A stretch of DNA of 64,000 nt from Heterohyrax brucei (GCA_028571685.1 CM053154.1:13052001-13116000); one strand, 5' to 3'. Shown: positions 42,470 to 53,522, counted from the first letter of the stretch. Notes: a model not told the origin generated them from the sequence alone. A program made the numbers and translations.

Positions 42470-43025
42470 GACCTCGTTTTACTTGGGTCCACAATCAACG
42501 CCGACGGAAGCAGCAGTTAAGAAACCAAAAGACATATTGTATTGGGCAAGTCTGCTGCAAAAGACCTCTCTGAAGTGTCAAAAAGAAAAGATGCCATTTT
42601 GAGGACTAAGGTATGCCTGACCCAAGCCATGGTATTTTTGATCTCCATGCAAAAAGCTAGGCAGTGAACACGGAAGACCAAAGAAGAATTGATGTCTCTG
42701 AATTATGGTGTTGGTGAAGAATGTTAACTATACCATGGATTGCCAGCAGAAAACACAAACCTGTCTTGGAAAAAAGACATCAGGAGGCAAACAGAGTGAG
42801 ACTTTGTCTCAAGTACTTTGGACATGTTAATCAGGAGGGACCAGTCCCTGGAGAAGGATGTCACGTGTGGCGGACGGTCAGTGGAAAAGAGGAAGATCTC
42901 CACTGAGACAGACTGACACTGTGGCTGCAGTGACCAAGGACGGAGCAGAGCTGGGTAGTATTTCCTTCTGTTACACATGGGGTCACTATGAGTCAGAACC
43001 CACCCAAGTCACCTAATAACAACAC
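42470..43025 (+). mobile_element. RTE LINE 3' third, 5'-truncated
   Basis: It starts tttacttgggtccacaatca, runs through ctgctgcaaaagacctctct, aaccatggattgccagcag-like sequence, tttggacatgttaatcagga and gtcactatgagtcagaaccc, and ends acctaataacaacacc. No open frame survives. Confidence 0.9.
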
Positions 43026-43924
43026 CTGGCCTCAATCATAATGTAATAGAAAAGACAACTCTGGATCAGATTATTCTATTTAAAATACTATAATTTTAGT
43101 TACTGGGAACCAAAAGCCATGCTCCTCCCACCCAGGCATATTCCTGGTCTCACAAGGCACCTACCAGGAGGCACCTTAGTCTTATGTGATTGAAATGGCC
43201 AATTGTGTTTTCACTTGCTTAGCATTTCTTCCTCCTCTTCTGGTAACAACCATCCCACAGCACCCTAATGTCCTTCCTCCCTCAAGCCCCAGCCATGGGA
43301 GGGTAAGTGCTATGGTCTGGCAAAACGGGTCTTTTCCAGGACGTTTCTGCGTCTTTTCTGAAATGATGATCTCTTTGCACCGGGGTTGCCATTATTTGAA
43401 CCTGTGACCCAGGCAAAGGCTTGAATATAGCATGTCTGACCCAGGGTTTCTGAATACCACCGTTAGGATCCTTTATGTTCTTCTTCTTTCATTTAATATT
43501 TCATGTTTCTACATTATCATAATAATTTTCATTTTTCATGGGGACATCCCTGACCTGGCCACCTAGCCAGATGATACCAGTGTGTGTGTCTCACCGGGCG
43601 TCATAACCCTGACTCCGATATATCATGGGTGCAGCAGGGCCATCGAGCACCACGATGCCAAGAGGCAGCCCTTGTCCCCAGAAGCCCACATCTGGCCAAC
43701 CAGGTAGTGTCCTCACTGACAAATTCAGACATCTCTAGCTACCCAGAGCCTGGCTTCAGTTTATAGACAACCTGCCCCGTTCTGCCCCTGCCCCACACCT
43801 GACTCCTCAGAGCGAGACACTGCCAGGCTGGGCTTGCCTCTTGCCAAAACTTGCTACCACTGGCTACTCAATCTTTGGTCTCGTAGTCTATTTTTTCCTT
43901 TAACAGACCACAAGTTACTTCCGT
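43026..43924. other. Unassigned noncoding stretch
   Basis: No repeat or exon was recognised. An AT-rich patch lies at 43470-43540. Frames of 60-73 codons are uninformative. Confidence 0.5.
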
Positions 43925-44065
43925 ACCTCCAGGTCCTTCCCTTAGGCAGGCAGTTCCACGATCTAGGCAGATACTATGTCTGCCTCCACCCCCTACTAGT
44001 CCCAGGGCCTGGTACAGAAACGTCAGGATTTGAAACATATGTACTTGGTGAATGAATAGAATGAA
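43925..44065 (+). mobile_element. L2 LINE 3' end
   Basis: The order ttccacgatctaggcagata, ctatgtctgcc, ctagtcccagggcctggtac, then cttggtgaatgaatagaatg ends at the L2 3' terminus. Confidence 0.7.
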
Positions 44066-44439
44066 CACGCCTATGTGCCAGCCACTATATCATTTTTCAA
44101 ATTACATATAACACTGCCATAAAACCTCTTTCTACAGCTGTGCCAGCTTTATTGCATCAAAAGACATGTTCCCAGAGAAACTTGTGGTTAGCACTGCGGG
44201 ACAGAATTTGAAGAAAGACCTGTGTTAGGAAAAGCCACTGGAACACTCTGGCACAGCTTCACTGAACCTGTCAGCTGCTGACAGCACAAGGAAGAGAGTA
44301 CACAGAAGCCCATCTACCATGCATTCCCTACAATGACGGTATCAAGGGTTATCACCCCCTTTGCCCACAGGAAACAGCAGCACTTGTGAGCACACACAGA
44401 CAATGAGCTGACCCTCAACTGGTGTGGCCGGTCCCACCT

Positions 44440-44640
44440 TACCCACATCCTTTGTCTTCCATTTGGTTCTCATAGAAGCCCTGAAGATAGGAAACAACAT
44501 CCACCCCATTTTACAGATAAGGAAACTGAGGCTGAAAGAGAAAAACTTATTGCTACAGGTCACTCTGCCAGTAAATGGTGGACTTGGGATTAGAACACAG
44601 GCTTTTCCAATCCCGAGTCTCTGCTCTGTGCCATGAACTG
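44440..44640 (-). mobile_element. MIR SINE
   Basis: Reverse order: gttctcatagaagccctgaa, ccattttacagataaggaaa, ctgaggctgaaagag, tgctctgtgccatgaac. Confidence 0.8.
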
Positions 44641-44774
44641 CAGTCTTGGACAGACTAGGTGGTCCCCAACAAAGCCAGTGGCTAGGTTTCAGGACTGAGG
44701 ACTCTGGCACGATACTGTCTCCTCCAGCTTTCAAGCCCTTTGGCCTAAGCATTTATGATCCTGAATGTTCCATG

Positions 44775-44930
44775 CTGTGAGGCATCAAAACTTGCCATCA
44801 AGTTTTGACTCACAGGGACCCACAGGATGGACCAGAACTGCCCCATTGGGTTCCCTATGCTGTAATCTCCATGTAAGCAGACTGTCACATCTTTCTTCTG
44901 TAGATCCTTGGTTAGCAGTCAAGCACTCAT
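44775..44930 (-). mobile_element. AfroSINE, type B1
   Basis: Reverse copy: cttgccatcaagttttgact, gccccattgggttccctatg, ctgtaatctccatgtaagca, cttggttagcagtcaagcac. Confidence 0.83.
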
Positions 44931-45283
44931 GCCCCAGGCTTCTCTTGTCCTCTCTCCTTTAGAAAATGTATCCCTTAAGGCACTACCATATGCCAACGGA
45001 AGCCAGCAATGAGGACCATTCCAGTCCCCACAACCACAGCAGCAGCCCCTGAACTGGGGAGCCCCACTTGTTTTATTTCACTCTATTTGTTTTTTAAATG
45101 AACTTCCCAATGACAGAACTTTTTCCTCTTTCCTGAAAGCAGTCAGGCTCTGAAGGTGTCCCTGTCATTTAGATTACAAAAAGAGGGAAACACATACTAG
45201 AATAAAAGTTGTGCTGTTTCAAATGCCTTGATTTCAAAACAAAGTTTTCTAGGGAGACTTTCCTGCTCCTTCACAGTAGAGTG

Positions 45284-45448
45284 GAAACCCTGGTGGCGTA
45301 GTGGGTTAAATGCCAAGTCTGTTAACCAGAAGGTCAGTAGTTCAAATCCACTAGGTACTCCAAACTGTGGAGCAGTTCTACTCTGACCTCTAGGGTCACT
45401 ATGAGTCTGACCTGACTCCATGGCAGTGGGTTTAGTTTTTCGGTTTTC
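45284..45448 (+). mobile_element. AfroSINE, type A
   Basis: Complete copy: gtggaaaccctggtggcgta, cagtagttcaaatccactag, gggtcactatgagtctgacc. Part of the middle (cttggaaactctatgg) is deleted. Confidence 0.92.
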
Positions 45449-45597
45449 AGAGTAGAATAACCATGTGTCTTATTGTCCAAACAGGGAGCCTTTTGAAATG
45501 AAAGATGACACCATTAATCCTTACACTGCATGGCTACTCTTCTTTGGGGTCTTTGGAGGCAGAAGAATGCGGCTAACCACTTCCAAATAGCAAACTA

Positions 45598-45760
45598 ACA
45601 TCACAACTGATGCCATCGAGAAACTCTGGCTCTTGGCGGTGAGTAGATCTATGCTCCCAGGGTTTTCAACAGCTGACTTTTCAGAAGCAGATTACCAGGC
45701 CTTTCTGCTGAGCACCTCTAGGTGACTCAAACCTCTTCCCTTGTAGTTAGTATCTGAGGG
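45598..45760 (-). mobile_element. AfroSINE, type B2
   Basis: Reverse copy: aactgatgccatcgagaaac, cagaagcagattaccaggcc, ttctgctgagcacctctagg. Confidence 0.78.
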
Positions 45761-45809
45761 TGTTCACCATGAGCAGCACCCAAGGCCTCCAAACAGCACA
45801 TGAAAAAAA

Positions 45810-45950
45810 TACCAAGCCCATTGCCTTCAAGTGGATTCCAACATACAGCAACCCTACAGGACACAATACAACAGTCCATAGTGTTTCTACGGCTATAATC
45901 TTTGGAGAAGCAGACTGCTCTGTCTTACATCTTTCTCCACTGCCACGCCT
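45810..45950 (-). mobile_element. AfroSINE, type B1, head missing
   Basis: Reverse copy: caagcccattgccttcaagt, acagcaaccctacaggacac, ggctataatctttggagaag, cagactgctctgtctt. It ends before the tRNA-like head. Confidence 0.78.
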
Positions 45951-45962
45951 TAACAGCACATT

Positions 45963-46135
45963 AAAAACAAACAAACCGAAAAAAGAAAACACTGCCGTCA
46001 ATTCTGACTCACAGTAACCCTATTGGACAGAGTGGAACTTCCTCATAGTTTCCAAAGAGCAGCTGGTGGATTTGAACCGCTGACCTTTCAGACAGCAGCT
46101 GTAGCCCTTAACCACTATGCCACCAGGGTTTCCAA
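45963..46135 (-). mobile_element. AfroSINE, type A
   Basis: Complete reverse copy: aacactgccgtcaattctga, tttccaaagagcagctggtg, actatgccaccagggtttcc. aacagcacatt at 45952-45962 and aacagcacact at 46136-46146 form an 11-base, one-mismatch target-site duplication. Confidence 0.93.
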
Positions 46136-46146
46136 AACAGCACACT

Positions 46147-46684
46147 ACAGTATACCAATCTAGGGTCTCGAGGGTCAACACTCATGCAGTCTGCTTTCAA
46201 ACATGAGTAGGATTCTTTGCTCTGCTCTGACACTTAAAGCCCAGGTAACTGGTGCAAACTGCAAGCATCTAATAAAAGCCCTGCCTTGTTACCCAAGACC
46301 CCAAAGGCCCCAAGGATGTTCGGTTTTCTAGTAACAATTCTGATCTGCTGAGACTAAACCTTCCTAGTCTCAGAAATCTCACCTGGAGCTATAAGTGGGG
46401 TGTCTCCATGGGTAAGGGTGGGGTATCTCATCTAGAACAAAGACTTGGTCCATCCCTGCCCTCCATTCCAGAGGGAATCAGATTTCTGTTCTGGAAATCT
46501 CCAGAGGAAATAGGCCACTTCCCTTGGGGAGCCAGTCCGACCTTTGTGATCTTTACAGCAAGGCAATCCCTTACTCTGGTCCACCCTAAACCAATGAAGT
46601 TGGATCCTCCTGCCTGTCACCCACACAGAAGAGGGAAGAGGTGCCAGGCCCCATCCTCTGAAAGGGGCAATCTTATCTCTTTAA
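46147..46684. other. Unassigned noncoding stretch
   Basis: Nothing recognised. A 146-codon frame (46408-46848, +) continues into the next SINE and is not a credible gene. Confidence 0.5.
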
Positions 46685-46885
46685 GGAGTCCTGGTGGCAC
46701 ATTGGTTAAGCACTCAGCTACTGAGAGGGTGGCCATTCAAACCCACCCACTGGCGCCAGTGAAGAAAGACTTGCGATCTATTTCTATAAACAACAGAGCC
46801 TTGGGGATCCTAGGGGAAAGTTCTACTCTGTCACATGGGGTCGCATGAGCTGAAACCAACTTGGTGGCACCTAACAACACAACTC
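46685..46885 (+). mobile_element. AfroSINE, type B1, AAC-type tail
   Basis: It holds ggagtcctggtggcacattg, gcgatctatttctataaaca, cacatggggtcgcatgagct and ends ggcacctaacaacacaac, an RTE-style end. Confidence 0.88.
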
Positions 46886-47537
46886 TCCTCTTCAGATGGG
46901 AAAACCCCTCTCTGCACCCCGAAAATACTCAGAGCGTGAAAGAGAAACCACACAAAGTTCTTCTTCCTCTTTAGATTAGCACCACCCCCCAAACCTTTAA
47001 TGCCTAAGCAGATGGTAAACTGAAAGGCAGGAAATGCCTCTACCTCTTCTCTCCATGGCCATGCAACCCCTTAAGAGCTGCCCCTAAGAGTCTTTCCTGT
47101 AACAGCATGTAAACAACATCACTGGAGCCTAAATCTGGGTATTTCCCAGCCCACTGCCTGCTGTTTCCTCTGTGTGGAACGTTCAAATGGGGGACAGGAG
47201 AGGCTGCTGGGAGCTTCTCAGCCCCTGGCCCCACCCCACCTCACCTGCCTCCCCTGCCTCCCTCCCTCCTTTCCAGCCTTGCCTCCAGGAAGTGTAAGAG
47301 TCCTGTCCTCTGCTTCACTTTGTGACTTCAGAACTTCAGGGGCCAATCAGGTGACAAATGGGTAAAAGGCACTTGGTGTAACCTGTCCCTTTTCTTGAGA
47401 TCTTCCCCCCAAAAAGACAACCAATATACAATTTTAGACAAAGGTTCCAAACTTCTCACCTAATATGACCAGAACCTCTAGTTAAGAGGAGCCTTCAATC
47501 AGGAACTTTTTTGATTTTTAAACCACTACGCAGGCCA
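46886..47537. other. Unassigned noncoding stretch
   Basis: No repeat or exon was recognised. A C-rich pyrimidine run lies at about 47225-47280. Confidence 0.5.
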
Positions 47538-47696
47538 AGGAGGCCTGATAGCACTGTGGTTAAGAGCTCAGCTGCCAACCAAAGGGTCAGCTGTTCGACT
47601 CTACCAGCCACACCTTGGAAACCCTATGGGGTGTTCTGCTGTGACCCATTGGGCCTCTGTTAGCTGGAATGGACTCAATGGCACCAGGTCTGGTTT
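47538..47696 (+). mobile_element. AfroSINE, type A
   Basis: Complete copy: aggcctgatagcactgtggt, cagctgttcgactctaccag, tggactcaatggcaccaggt. Confidence 0.88.
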
Positions 47697-48094
47697 AGTT
47701 TTGCTGTGAGTCAAACAGCTGGCAAGCTCTGGCTAAGAGGCAAATAGCCCTGCTACAACCTGACCCCAGCAGCTCCAGGGGCTGTTAACATCTGCACAAA
47801 TGGCACAGTCCACAGAGCAGCATCCACAGGTGGGAGGGAGCCAGGTGCAGACATGGGACATGGCCAAAGGCAGATCCTAGACCCTGAAACACGGCTGTTC
47901 TTCCTCTGCTGGCAGCCGCTCTGGAGGCTTGTGGCCTTCCTCAAGTCTCACCCAGTTACTGATGCCTCCTGGAGGCAAGCTTCTTTTTAGGAAGAAAATG
48001 ATTTGGAAAACAGGATTAGCTATCCTGAACTTCATGCTACACATATTTACCTGGAGAAACTCACTTTATTCAGCTTTGTTAAAACACATCTCTG
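47697..48094. other. Unassigned noncoding stretch
   Basis: No repeat was recognised. It could contain diverged L1 just before the 3' UTR piece that follows. Confidence 0.4.
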
Positions 48095-48215
48095 GGAATA
48101 GTGTGCTATCACCCAGCAGGAAGCTGCATATAGGTGAGCATGCAAATTTATATGGGAATATAGATTTCACTTAGTCATAATAAAAAAAATAAACTAAAAT
48201 AATTTCCTAAGAAAA
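48095..48215 (+). mobile_element. Afrotherian L1 3' UTR, last 120 bp
   Basis: It holds atagtgtgctatcacccagc, aggaagctgcatataggtga, gcaaatttatatgggaatat and an aataaaaaaaataaac tail, the same end as at 2330-2427. Confidence 0.7.
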
Positions 48216-48235
48216 AAGAAAAAAAAATCTCTGAC

Positions 48236-48990
48236 AGGCAGGGGTCTGGGGAACCATGCTTTCCATGGACATCAAGGCCAACCGGCCTACCTAGCCTATT
48301 GCTAAGAGAGTCTTCTGCATCCTACATTGGTGAGTGGCATCTGGGCTCTTAAAAGCTAGCAAGCTGCCATCTGAGGTACACCAAATGGTCCCAACTCATC
48401 TGGAACAGATGATGACTGAGAACAACAAAGGCACGAGGGACAAAGAGCCCAGGAGACAGAAGGACCCGTATGATTGGGAGACTGTATCAACATGAGACCA
48501 GAAGAACCAGATGGTGCCCAGATACCACCAGACAGCCGTGATGGGGCACACCAGAAAAAGATGTGCCAACACCAGAAAAAGAAGAGTGCACCTCAAGAAC
48601 TCTACTAAAGACCACAATTGATGGTTCAACGGCCTGGAGGATCCTCTGGGAGCATGGCCACTAGACCTGCTGCTGCCCCTGACCAGAAAACATTACTGAG
48701 GTCAACTCATCGGGCAAAAATGTACTGCCCTCGGGGACACAGTGTCACCATATGGTGTGTGTACCTGATGGTTCTATGCATTTATAGGATGCTGTCCCAT
48801 TGGTCTGTTTTTAGATGGCAGAGAGGAGGGTGGAGACAAGGGGACAGGAACTTGTTAAGAGGATACTGTAAGTATAGAATGAAAAGAAGTGTGCTGTCAC
48901 CGGACAAGGACAGCAGAAGCTACACATAGGCAGGCATGCAAAATTCGTTTGAATTGTATACTTCTATTTAATCAGAAAAAAAAAATGAGG
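48236..48990 (+). mobile_element. Afrotherian L1 3' UTR-type repeat, longest copy
   Basis: At about 750 bp it is the longest of the family here: gtggcatctgggctcttaaa, agctagcaagctgccatctg, gagaccagaagaaccagatg, accacaattgatggttcaac, ctgctgctgcccctgaccag, aatgaaaagaagtgtgctgt and an A-rich tail at 48970-48995. It contains no retained ORF. Confidence 0.75.
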
Positions 48991-49204
48991 AAAAAAACAC
49001 ATCTCTGAGAGATACCATGGATGGAGGCCCCTTTCCAGTAAAATGTCCAATGGGCATAAAATAAAACCCTTAGTAAGCTCTCAGATCCTTGTGATCAATC
49101 AAAATCCTAACAGAAGAAAATCTGTATCTTCCTTCTCAAACTCACTGCCAGAAGTATGGGCCTTAGACACAGCAGAGCAGAAAAAGGAGTTTAAGGGTCA
49201 TATT

Positions 49205-49350
49205 CTCTTCCCTGGTTTTGACAACTGAAATGCTGGACTAGTCATTTTATCTTTCTGAGCCTCAACTACCTCATCTGCAACATGGGAATAACAGCACAAT
49301 CCTAGTAGAATTCTGTGAGGACTAAGAGATGAAGCAATTCTGTGCTGTAC
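49205..49350 (+). mobile_element. MIR SINE
   Basis: The order tcattttatctttctgagcc, tcaactacctcatctgcaac, atgggaataacagcac, gaattctgtgaggactaaga is the sense MIR. Confidence 0.8.
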
Positions 49351-49465
49351 CATGGTGGGAGAAGTATTAACATTTCCCTAACATCTGTGTAACAGAAAGG
49401 GAAACAGTAAGATAGAAGTCTTAAGGGAGGGGGAAAGACTGAGAAAATATAAAGTCCCTAAAAGT

Positions 49466-49612
49466 AAAAAAATCCACTGCTATCAAGTCAGTTCCAACTC
49501 ATAATGACCCCATAAGACAGAGCAGAACTGCCCTATAGTTTCCAAGGAGCACCTGGTGGATTTGAACTGCTGACCTTTTTGTTAGCAGCCATGGCACTTA
49601 ATGCCACTTAGT
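49466..49612 (-). mobile_element. AfroSINE, type A
   Basis: Reverse copy: tccactgctatcaagtcagt, tagtttccaaggagcacctg, gttagcagccatggcactta. The last part of the head is lost. Confidence 0.9.
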
Positions 49613-49639
49613 CAAGTATAAGCCATAATTAAAAAAAAA

Positions 49640-49832
49640 AAAACAGTTCCTCTTGTATGGACTGCAACTCACGGTGACCCCCACCTGTGTCTCAGCAGAA
49701 CTGTGCTCTGTGAAGTTTTCCGCAGTTGATTTTCTGGAAGTAGCCAGGCCTTTATTCTGATGCATCTCTGGGCAGACTCAAACCACCAACAACTCAGTTA
49801 GCAGCCAAGTGCTTAACTGTCTGTGCTGCCCA
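49640..49832 (-). mobile_element. AfroSINE, type B2
   Basis: Reverse copy after an A run: gactgcaactcacggtgacc, agaactgtgctctgtgaagt, ggaagtagccaggcctttat, gcatctctgggcagactcaa. Confidence 0.87.
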
Positions 49833-49869
49833 GAAACATTAGTTCTTAACGACCACAGTCCTCCATGGC

Positions 49870-49960
49870 TGAAGTCCACAGGTGACATGAAGGTCCTTGA
49901 GGGCGGAAGCACTGTCTGTGTGCACAGGTCACCAGTGCCCAGCCCACACCCTCTGGGGGG
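49870..49960 (+). mobile_element. L2 LINE 3' end fragment
   Basis: The order atgaaggtccttgagggcgg, aagcactgtctgtgtgc, tcaccagtgcccagccca follows the sense L2 3' region. Confidence 0.6.
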
Positions 49961-50341
49961 CAGCCAGGTTCAGCGCCTACATCTGATGGAGGCTTAATTC
50001 ATCTCCAGGAGCCAGGCCTTGAGCTGTCTCTCACATCTTCTGACTCTGTCTCCCAGGCGCTCTGGTGGAAAGGGACTTTCCACTTTTCTGGCAGGGAGGA
50101 AACAGGTAAGATGAGGATGAACCTGTGCAGAAAGAAGACCCTCAGGCTCCCACACTGGGCCACCACGTCTCATCCAGCAGACCACAGCTCTGCCTTCGAT
50201 TCTGAGCCTCCAAACCAGCTGCAACTTTGCTAGAGGTTTCCATTAGCCTTCAGTCAACCACCTGAGGTAGGCAAGGTATGAGGCAGAATCCTAGTGCTTC
50301 CGGGTTCATCATTCATTCAGAAAACATCGACTACCTATTGT

Positions 50342-50398
50342 ACACGGTCACTATGAGCCAGAATCAACTTGACAGCAACAGGTTCTGTTTTTTGGTTT
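50342..50398 (+). mobile_element. AfroSINE 3' end, strongly truncated
   Basis: Only acacggtcactatgagccag, aatcaacttgacagcaacag and gttctgttttttggtttt remain. Confidence 0.82.
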
Positions 50399-50399
50399 T

Positions 50400-50562
50400 C
50401 TGGTAGACCTGGTGGTACAATGGTTAAGAATCTGGCTGCCACCTAAAGGTCAGCAGTTCGAATCTACTAGTTCCTTGGAAACCATATGGGGAAGTTCTAC
50501 TCCATCCTATAGCATTGCCATGAGTTGGAATTGACTTGCCAACAAAGGGTTTGGTTTTTGGT
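50400..50562 (+). mobile_element. AfroSINE, type A
   Basis: Complete copy: ctggtagacctggtggtaca, cagcagttcgaatctactag, gccaacaaagggtttggttt. It inserted at or near the T-rich end of the preceding fragment. Confidence 0.9.
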
Positions 50563-50640
50563 TGCATGGGTATAGAGAAACAACAATAAGCAATAAACAG
50601 ACACTGGTCCCGTCCTCATGAATCTTGCAGGCTACCAGTC

Positions 50641-51255
50641 TGCAAATTCACTTTTACTTCTGACAGTAGATCCTAAATATAACAGTTTCAAAAAAGGGTG
50701 GGGGGACGAGAAATGACTCAAGTAGATGTCCTTGCACCTTCTTGTTAAAATGATTCATGCTGTTTGTTAGTGAATCAATTCTTTAGCTTCGGGGCATTTC
50801 AGCAGCCCAAGTATGCATGTCTTGTAATGGGCCCTCAATGAAACAAAATTGTCACATCCTCCCACGTCACAGCATTTGTAACACGTCCCGCCAGCCCACA
50901 AACACTAGCACATTTGATTCTTTTTCACTAAGGAACTAATTTAGACTTAATGGTGTGACTTTGTTTTTAAAACCTCACTCTACTGCTTTAACATTTTCCA
51001 GTGACTTGCATGTGAGTTCCAGGATATGGTTTTCTAGCAGTAAAAGACAAATCAAGTTGTTAGGATTCCTCTCCACAATGTTCACTCTCCTGATGCATTT
51101 CTTTAGTATATATCCACACATGATCTATCAATGATGTGTCAATGAAATATCAAAGTAATGAAGGCCAAATTTAGAAATCATAGTTCTGCTAGGCTTCCCA
51201 AGTAAAGTGAAGGTACCCTCAGCATTTCACATCCATCTGAAAAATAACCTCAATA
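50641..51255. other. Repeat-poor AT-rich stretch, candidate conserved noncoding DNA
   Basis: About 600 bp with no recognised repeat in a SINE-dense region. It contains several short A/T-rich motif clusters (gattcatgctgtttgttagt, aacatttgattc-like, tcaatgatgtgtcaatgaaa). Conservation is a guess from texture only. No open frame. Confidence 0.35.
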
Positions 51256-51345
51256 TCTATCTCTGTTTCTTATTGACTGTAGAGCTTGAACAAGATTCTT
51301 CAAGCCTCTATGCCTCTGTTTCCTGACCTGTAAAATGAGATTAAC
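51256..51345 (+). mobile_element. MIR fragment
   Basis: The order gaacaagattcttcaagcct, ctatgcctctgtttcctgac, ctgtaaaatgagattaacc is the MIR core. A SINE inserted into its right side. Confidence 0.75.
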
Positions 51346-51349
51346 CAGT

Positions 51350-51500
51350 TGTATAGACCAGTTGTATAGCAGCTGGGCTGCTAACCATAAGATTGACAGT
51401 CCTAATCCACCAGTCACTCCTTGGAAACCTTATGGGGCAGTTCTACCCTGTCTTATAGGATCTCTCTGTGTTGGAATCACGACCACAACAGGTTTGATTT
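51350..51500 (+). mobile_element. AfroSINE, type A, altered head
   Basis: The body is normal from gctgctaaccataagattga to caggtttgatttt. The head is replaced by a doubled accagttgtatag unit (51346-51370). Confidence 0.85.
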
Positions 51501-51519
51501 TACTATTTTACATCACAAG

Positions 51520-51662
51520 GAGGCCTGGTGGTATAATAGTTAAGCACGAGACAAAGATTTGGCCATCTGTTCCCCTAAAGGTGACAATGAAAAAAAAATC
51601 CATGGGGCAGTTCTACTCTGTCACGTGGGATTGCTACTCATCAAGGCATCCAACAACATCTG
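51520..51662 (+). mobile_element. AfroSINE, type B1, internal deletion
   Basis: The head aggaggcctggtggtataat is joined to cacgagacaaagatttggcc, then catggggcagttctactctg and a tail of aaggcatccaacaacatc. Box B is missing. Confidence 0.8.
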
Positions 51663-51714
51663 CCTCATAGGGTTCATGAGACATGTCAAGCATTCATCAC
51701 TTTCATAACTATTT

Positions 51715-51930
51715 TTTTCAATACCAGTGCAGCATGCCGGTTAAAAGTGCATGTACTCATGGATCTGGGTTCAAATCCCAGGTCTTCCACTAATAACTGT
51801 GACCCTAGGCTAGTAAATGAGTTTTTCTGAGCTTCCATTTCTTCGTTTGTAGAGTCTTGATAAAAACTGCATCTACCTCAAAGGTCAGCTCTGAGGAGGT
51901 TCCCAGCATCATTAAACGCTACATTATGTT
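51715..51930 (+). mobile_element. MIR SINE, nearly full length
   Basis: It keeps the tRNA-like start (gcatgccggttaaaagtgca, ctgggttcaaatcccaggtc), the core (taactgtgaccctaggctag, gagcttccatttcttcgttt) and part of the 3' end. Confidence 0.85.
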
Positions 51931-52902
51931 ATAGTTAGCTCAGTGATGACGAAAGCCAGAGCTGACAGAGGTATTCTCCTATCCAGGGGAGAGCTGGCGA
52001 CATAATGAATTTAAGGGCACTGTCAGGCTGCCTCAAGGAAACAGATGGACCAGTGTCTGTGTGGACAGGATCGCTTCCAGGCTCCCACACAGTTACTGTT
52101 TCCCATATCTTGGGTTCCCATTTCCATGGTGACCAGCATGTTTGTTTACTTGGTTCCCTATCTCTTTCACTACAACTGAGGTCTCACAAGGGCAGCAGGT
52201 CGGGACTGTGCTGCTTGTGGCAAACATCAAACATACCCGCCCTAGGCTCAGGTGAAGCTGGGTACAAGCACCCACACCCAGTCTTGTCCGCAGAGCCTTA
52301 CTCCCCTCTGCTGTCTCCAGGGCCACCTCCTCCTGCCCTCATCCCATCCTGCTTTCTTAGGTACTCTAAGGCAGGCATTCCCTAACAACCTTTTAGCTGA
52401 CCAAGTCAGGAAACTTTGACCATAAGCATCCAACCGTTGGTGCCCTCCAACAGGAGCCCAGGGGTGCACATCTGGCAAGACGGCTGGAAACCAAAGATAG
52501 AACTACCGATGAGGAATCTCAATCTCCATCTGGATCCATCTCTCTATCCCGTCTTTCCCCAATCTGCCACTTGATGAAACGTTTTACTGTCGCCTTTATT
52601 CCCAGACTGTGACAAAGACAGCCACCATCAGCTCCAGGATTCCAACCCATCAGCTTGGCAGCCACAGGGAATGATGAGCAGCTCTTTCTGACTTGTAGGA
52701 AAGGGCCCACCTGGCTGGAATCCTGGGCTCATTCCAGAACCAGTACCTGAGGCCAGAGAGGCATGTTCTGATTGGCTATGGCTGGTCATGTGTCCCCATA
52801 AGTATGGAGCCAGTAGGAAGCCATTCCGGCCCAACAACATAGAACCAGCAAAGTAAGACAGGAGCGTTTCCCCAAGAGTAAAGAAGGTTCTTTTTAGCAT
52901 CC
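51931..52902. other. Repeat-poor noncoding stretch
   Basis: No repeat was recognised. The 126-codon frame at 52005-52385 (+) is opposed by frames of 77 and 76 codons, and none shows a domain. Confidence 0.5.
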
Positions 52903-53061
52903 AGGAATCTTGGGTGGTTAAGTGCTATGTCTGCTAACCAAAAAGCGAGCAGTTCAAATCCACCAGGCACTCACTGGGAACTCTACCAGGCAGTTCTCCT
53001 CTATGCTATAGAGTTGCTTTGAGTCAGAATCATCTCCACAGAAATGAGTTTTGGGTTTGGT
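52903..53061 (+). mobile_element. AfroSINE, type A
   Basis: Copy with a shortened head (ggaatcttgggtggttaagt), then cagttcaaatccaccaggca, tgctttgagtcagaatcatc and gttttgggtttggtt. Confidence 0.9.
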
Positions 53062-53067
53062 TACCAG

Positions 53068-53522
53068 CTGTCATGGATTGTATTGTGCCCCCCAAAAATG
53101 TATGTGTTGATTTGACTCGGCTATGAGTCCCAATATGGTGCCATTCCTCCCATGTGTTGGGAATCCTGCCTCTGTAATGTTGATGAGGGAAAATGGACAG
53201 CAGCTGTGTTGGTGAGGTAGGACTCAAGTTACCAGCTGTGGGATATAAAGGTGAAAAGTGAGCAGAGTAAGTTCAGAACCTCATACTAGCAAGAAAGCAG
53301 CACCAAAAGCAGAGCACGTCCTTTAGACCTGAGGTTCCTGTGCAGAGACGCTCTCTTTGAATTTGGATTCAGCCTACCAGACTGTGACAATTTCTTTTAC
53401 TGAATGGACCTATAACTCATAAAATGGATTTATGGTTTACCAGACTGTAACAATAAAGATCCTCTTCACGAAGCCATCCAGTCTGCAGTATTCCTGTTAG
53501 AGCAGTACCAATGACTAAAACA
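53068..53522 (+). mobile_element. MaLR-like LTR with internal duplication
   Basis: 5' landmarks are atggattgtattgtgccccc and caaaaatgtatgtgttg. The middle is gggatataaaggtgaaaagt and agaaagcagcaccaaaagca. The 3' end is accagactgtaacaataaag, then tagagcagtaccaatgacta. A unit with ccagactgt occurs twice, 63 bases apart (53374 and 53437), in the R-U5 region. Confidence 0.7.

Larger units (their letters stand above)
50315..50640 (-). mobile_element. L2 LINE 3' end split by SINEs
   Basis: The left piece is cattcattcagaaaacatcg, actacctattgt. The right piece, from about 50565, is atgggtatagagaaacaaca, cactggtcccgtcctcatga, atcttgcaggctaccagtct. The order is the reverse L2 3' end. Two SINE segments lie between. 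Confidence 0.7.
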
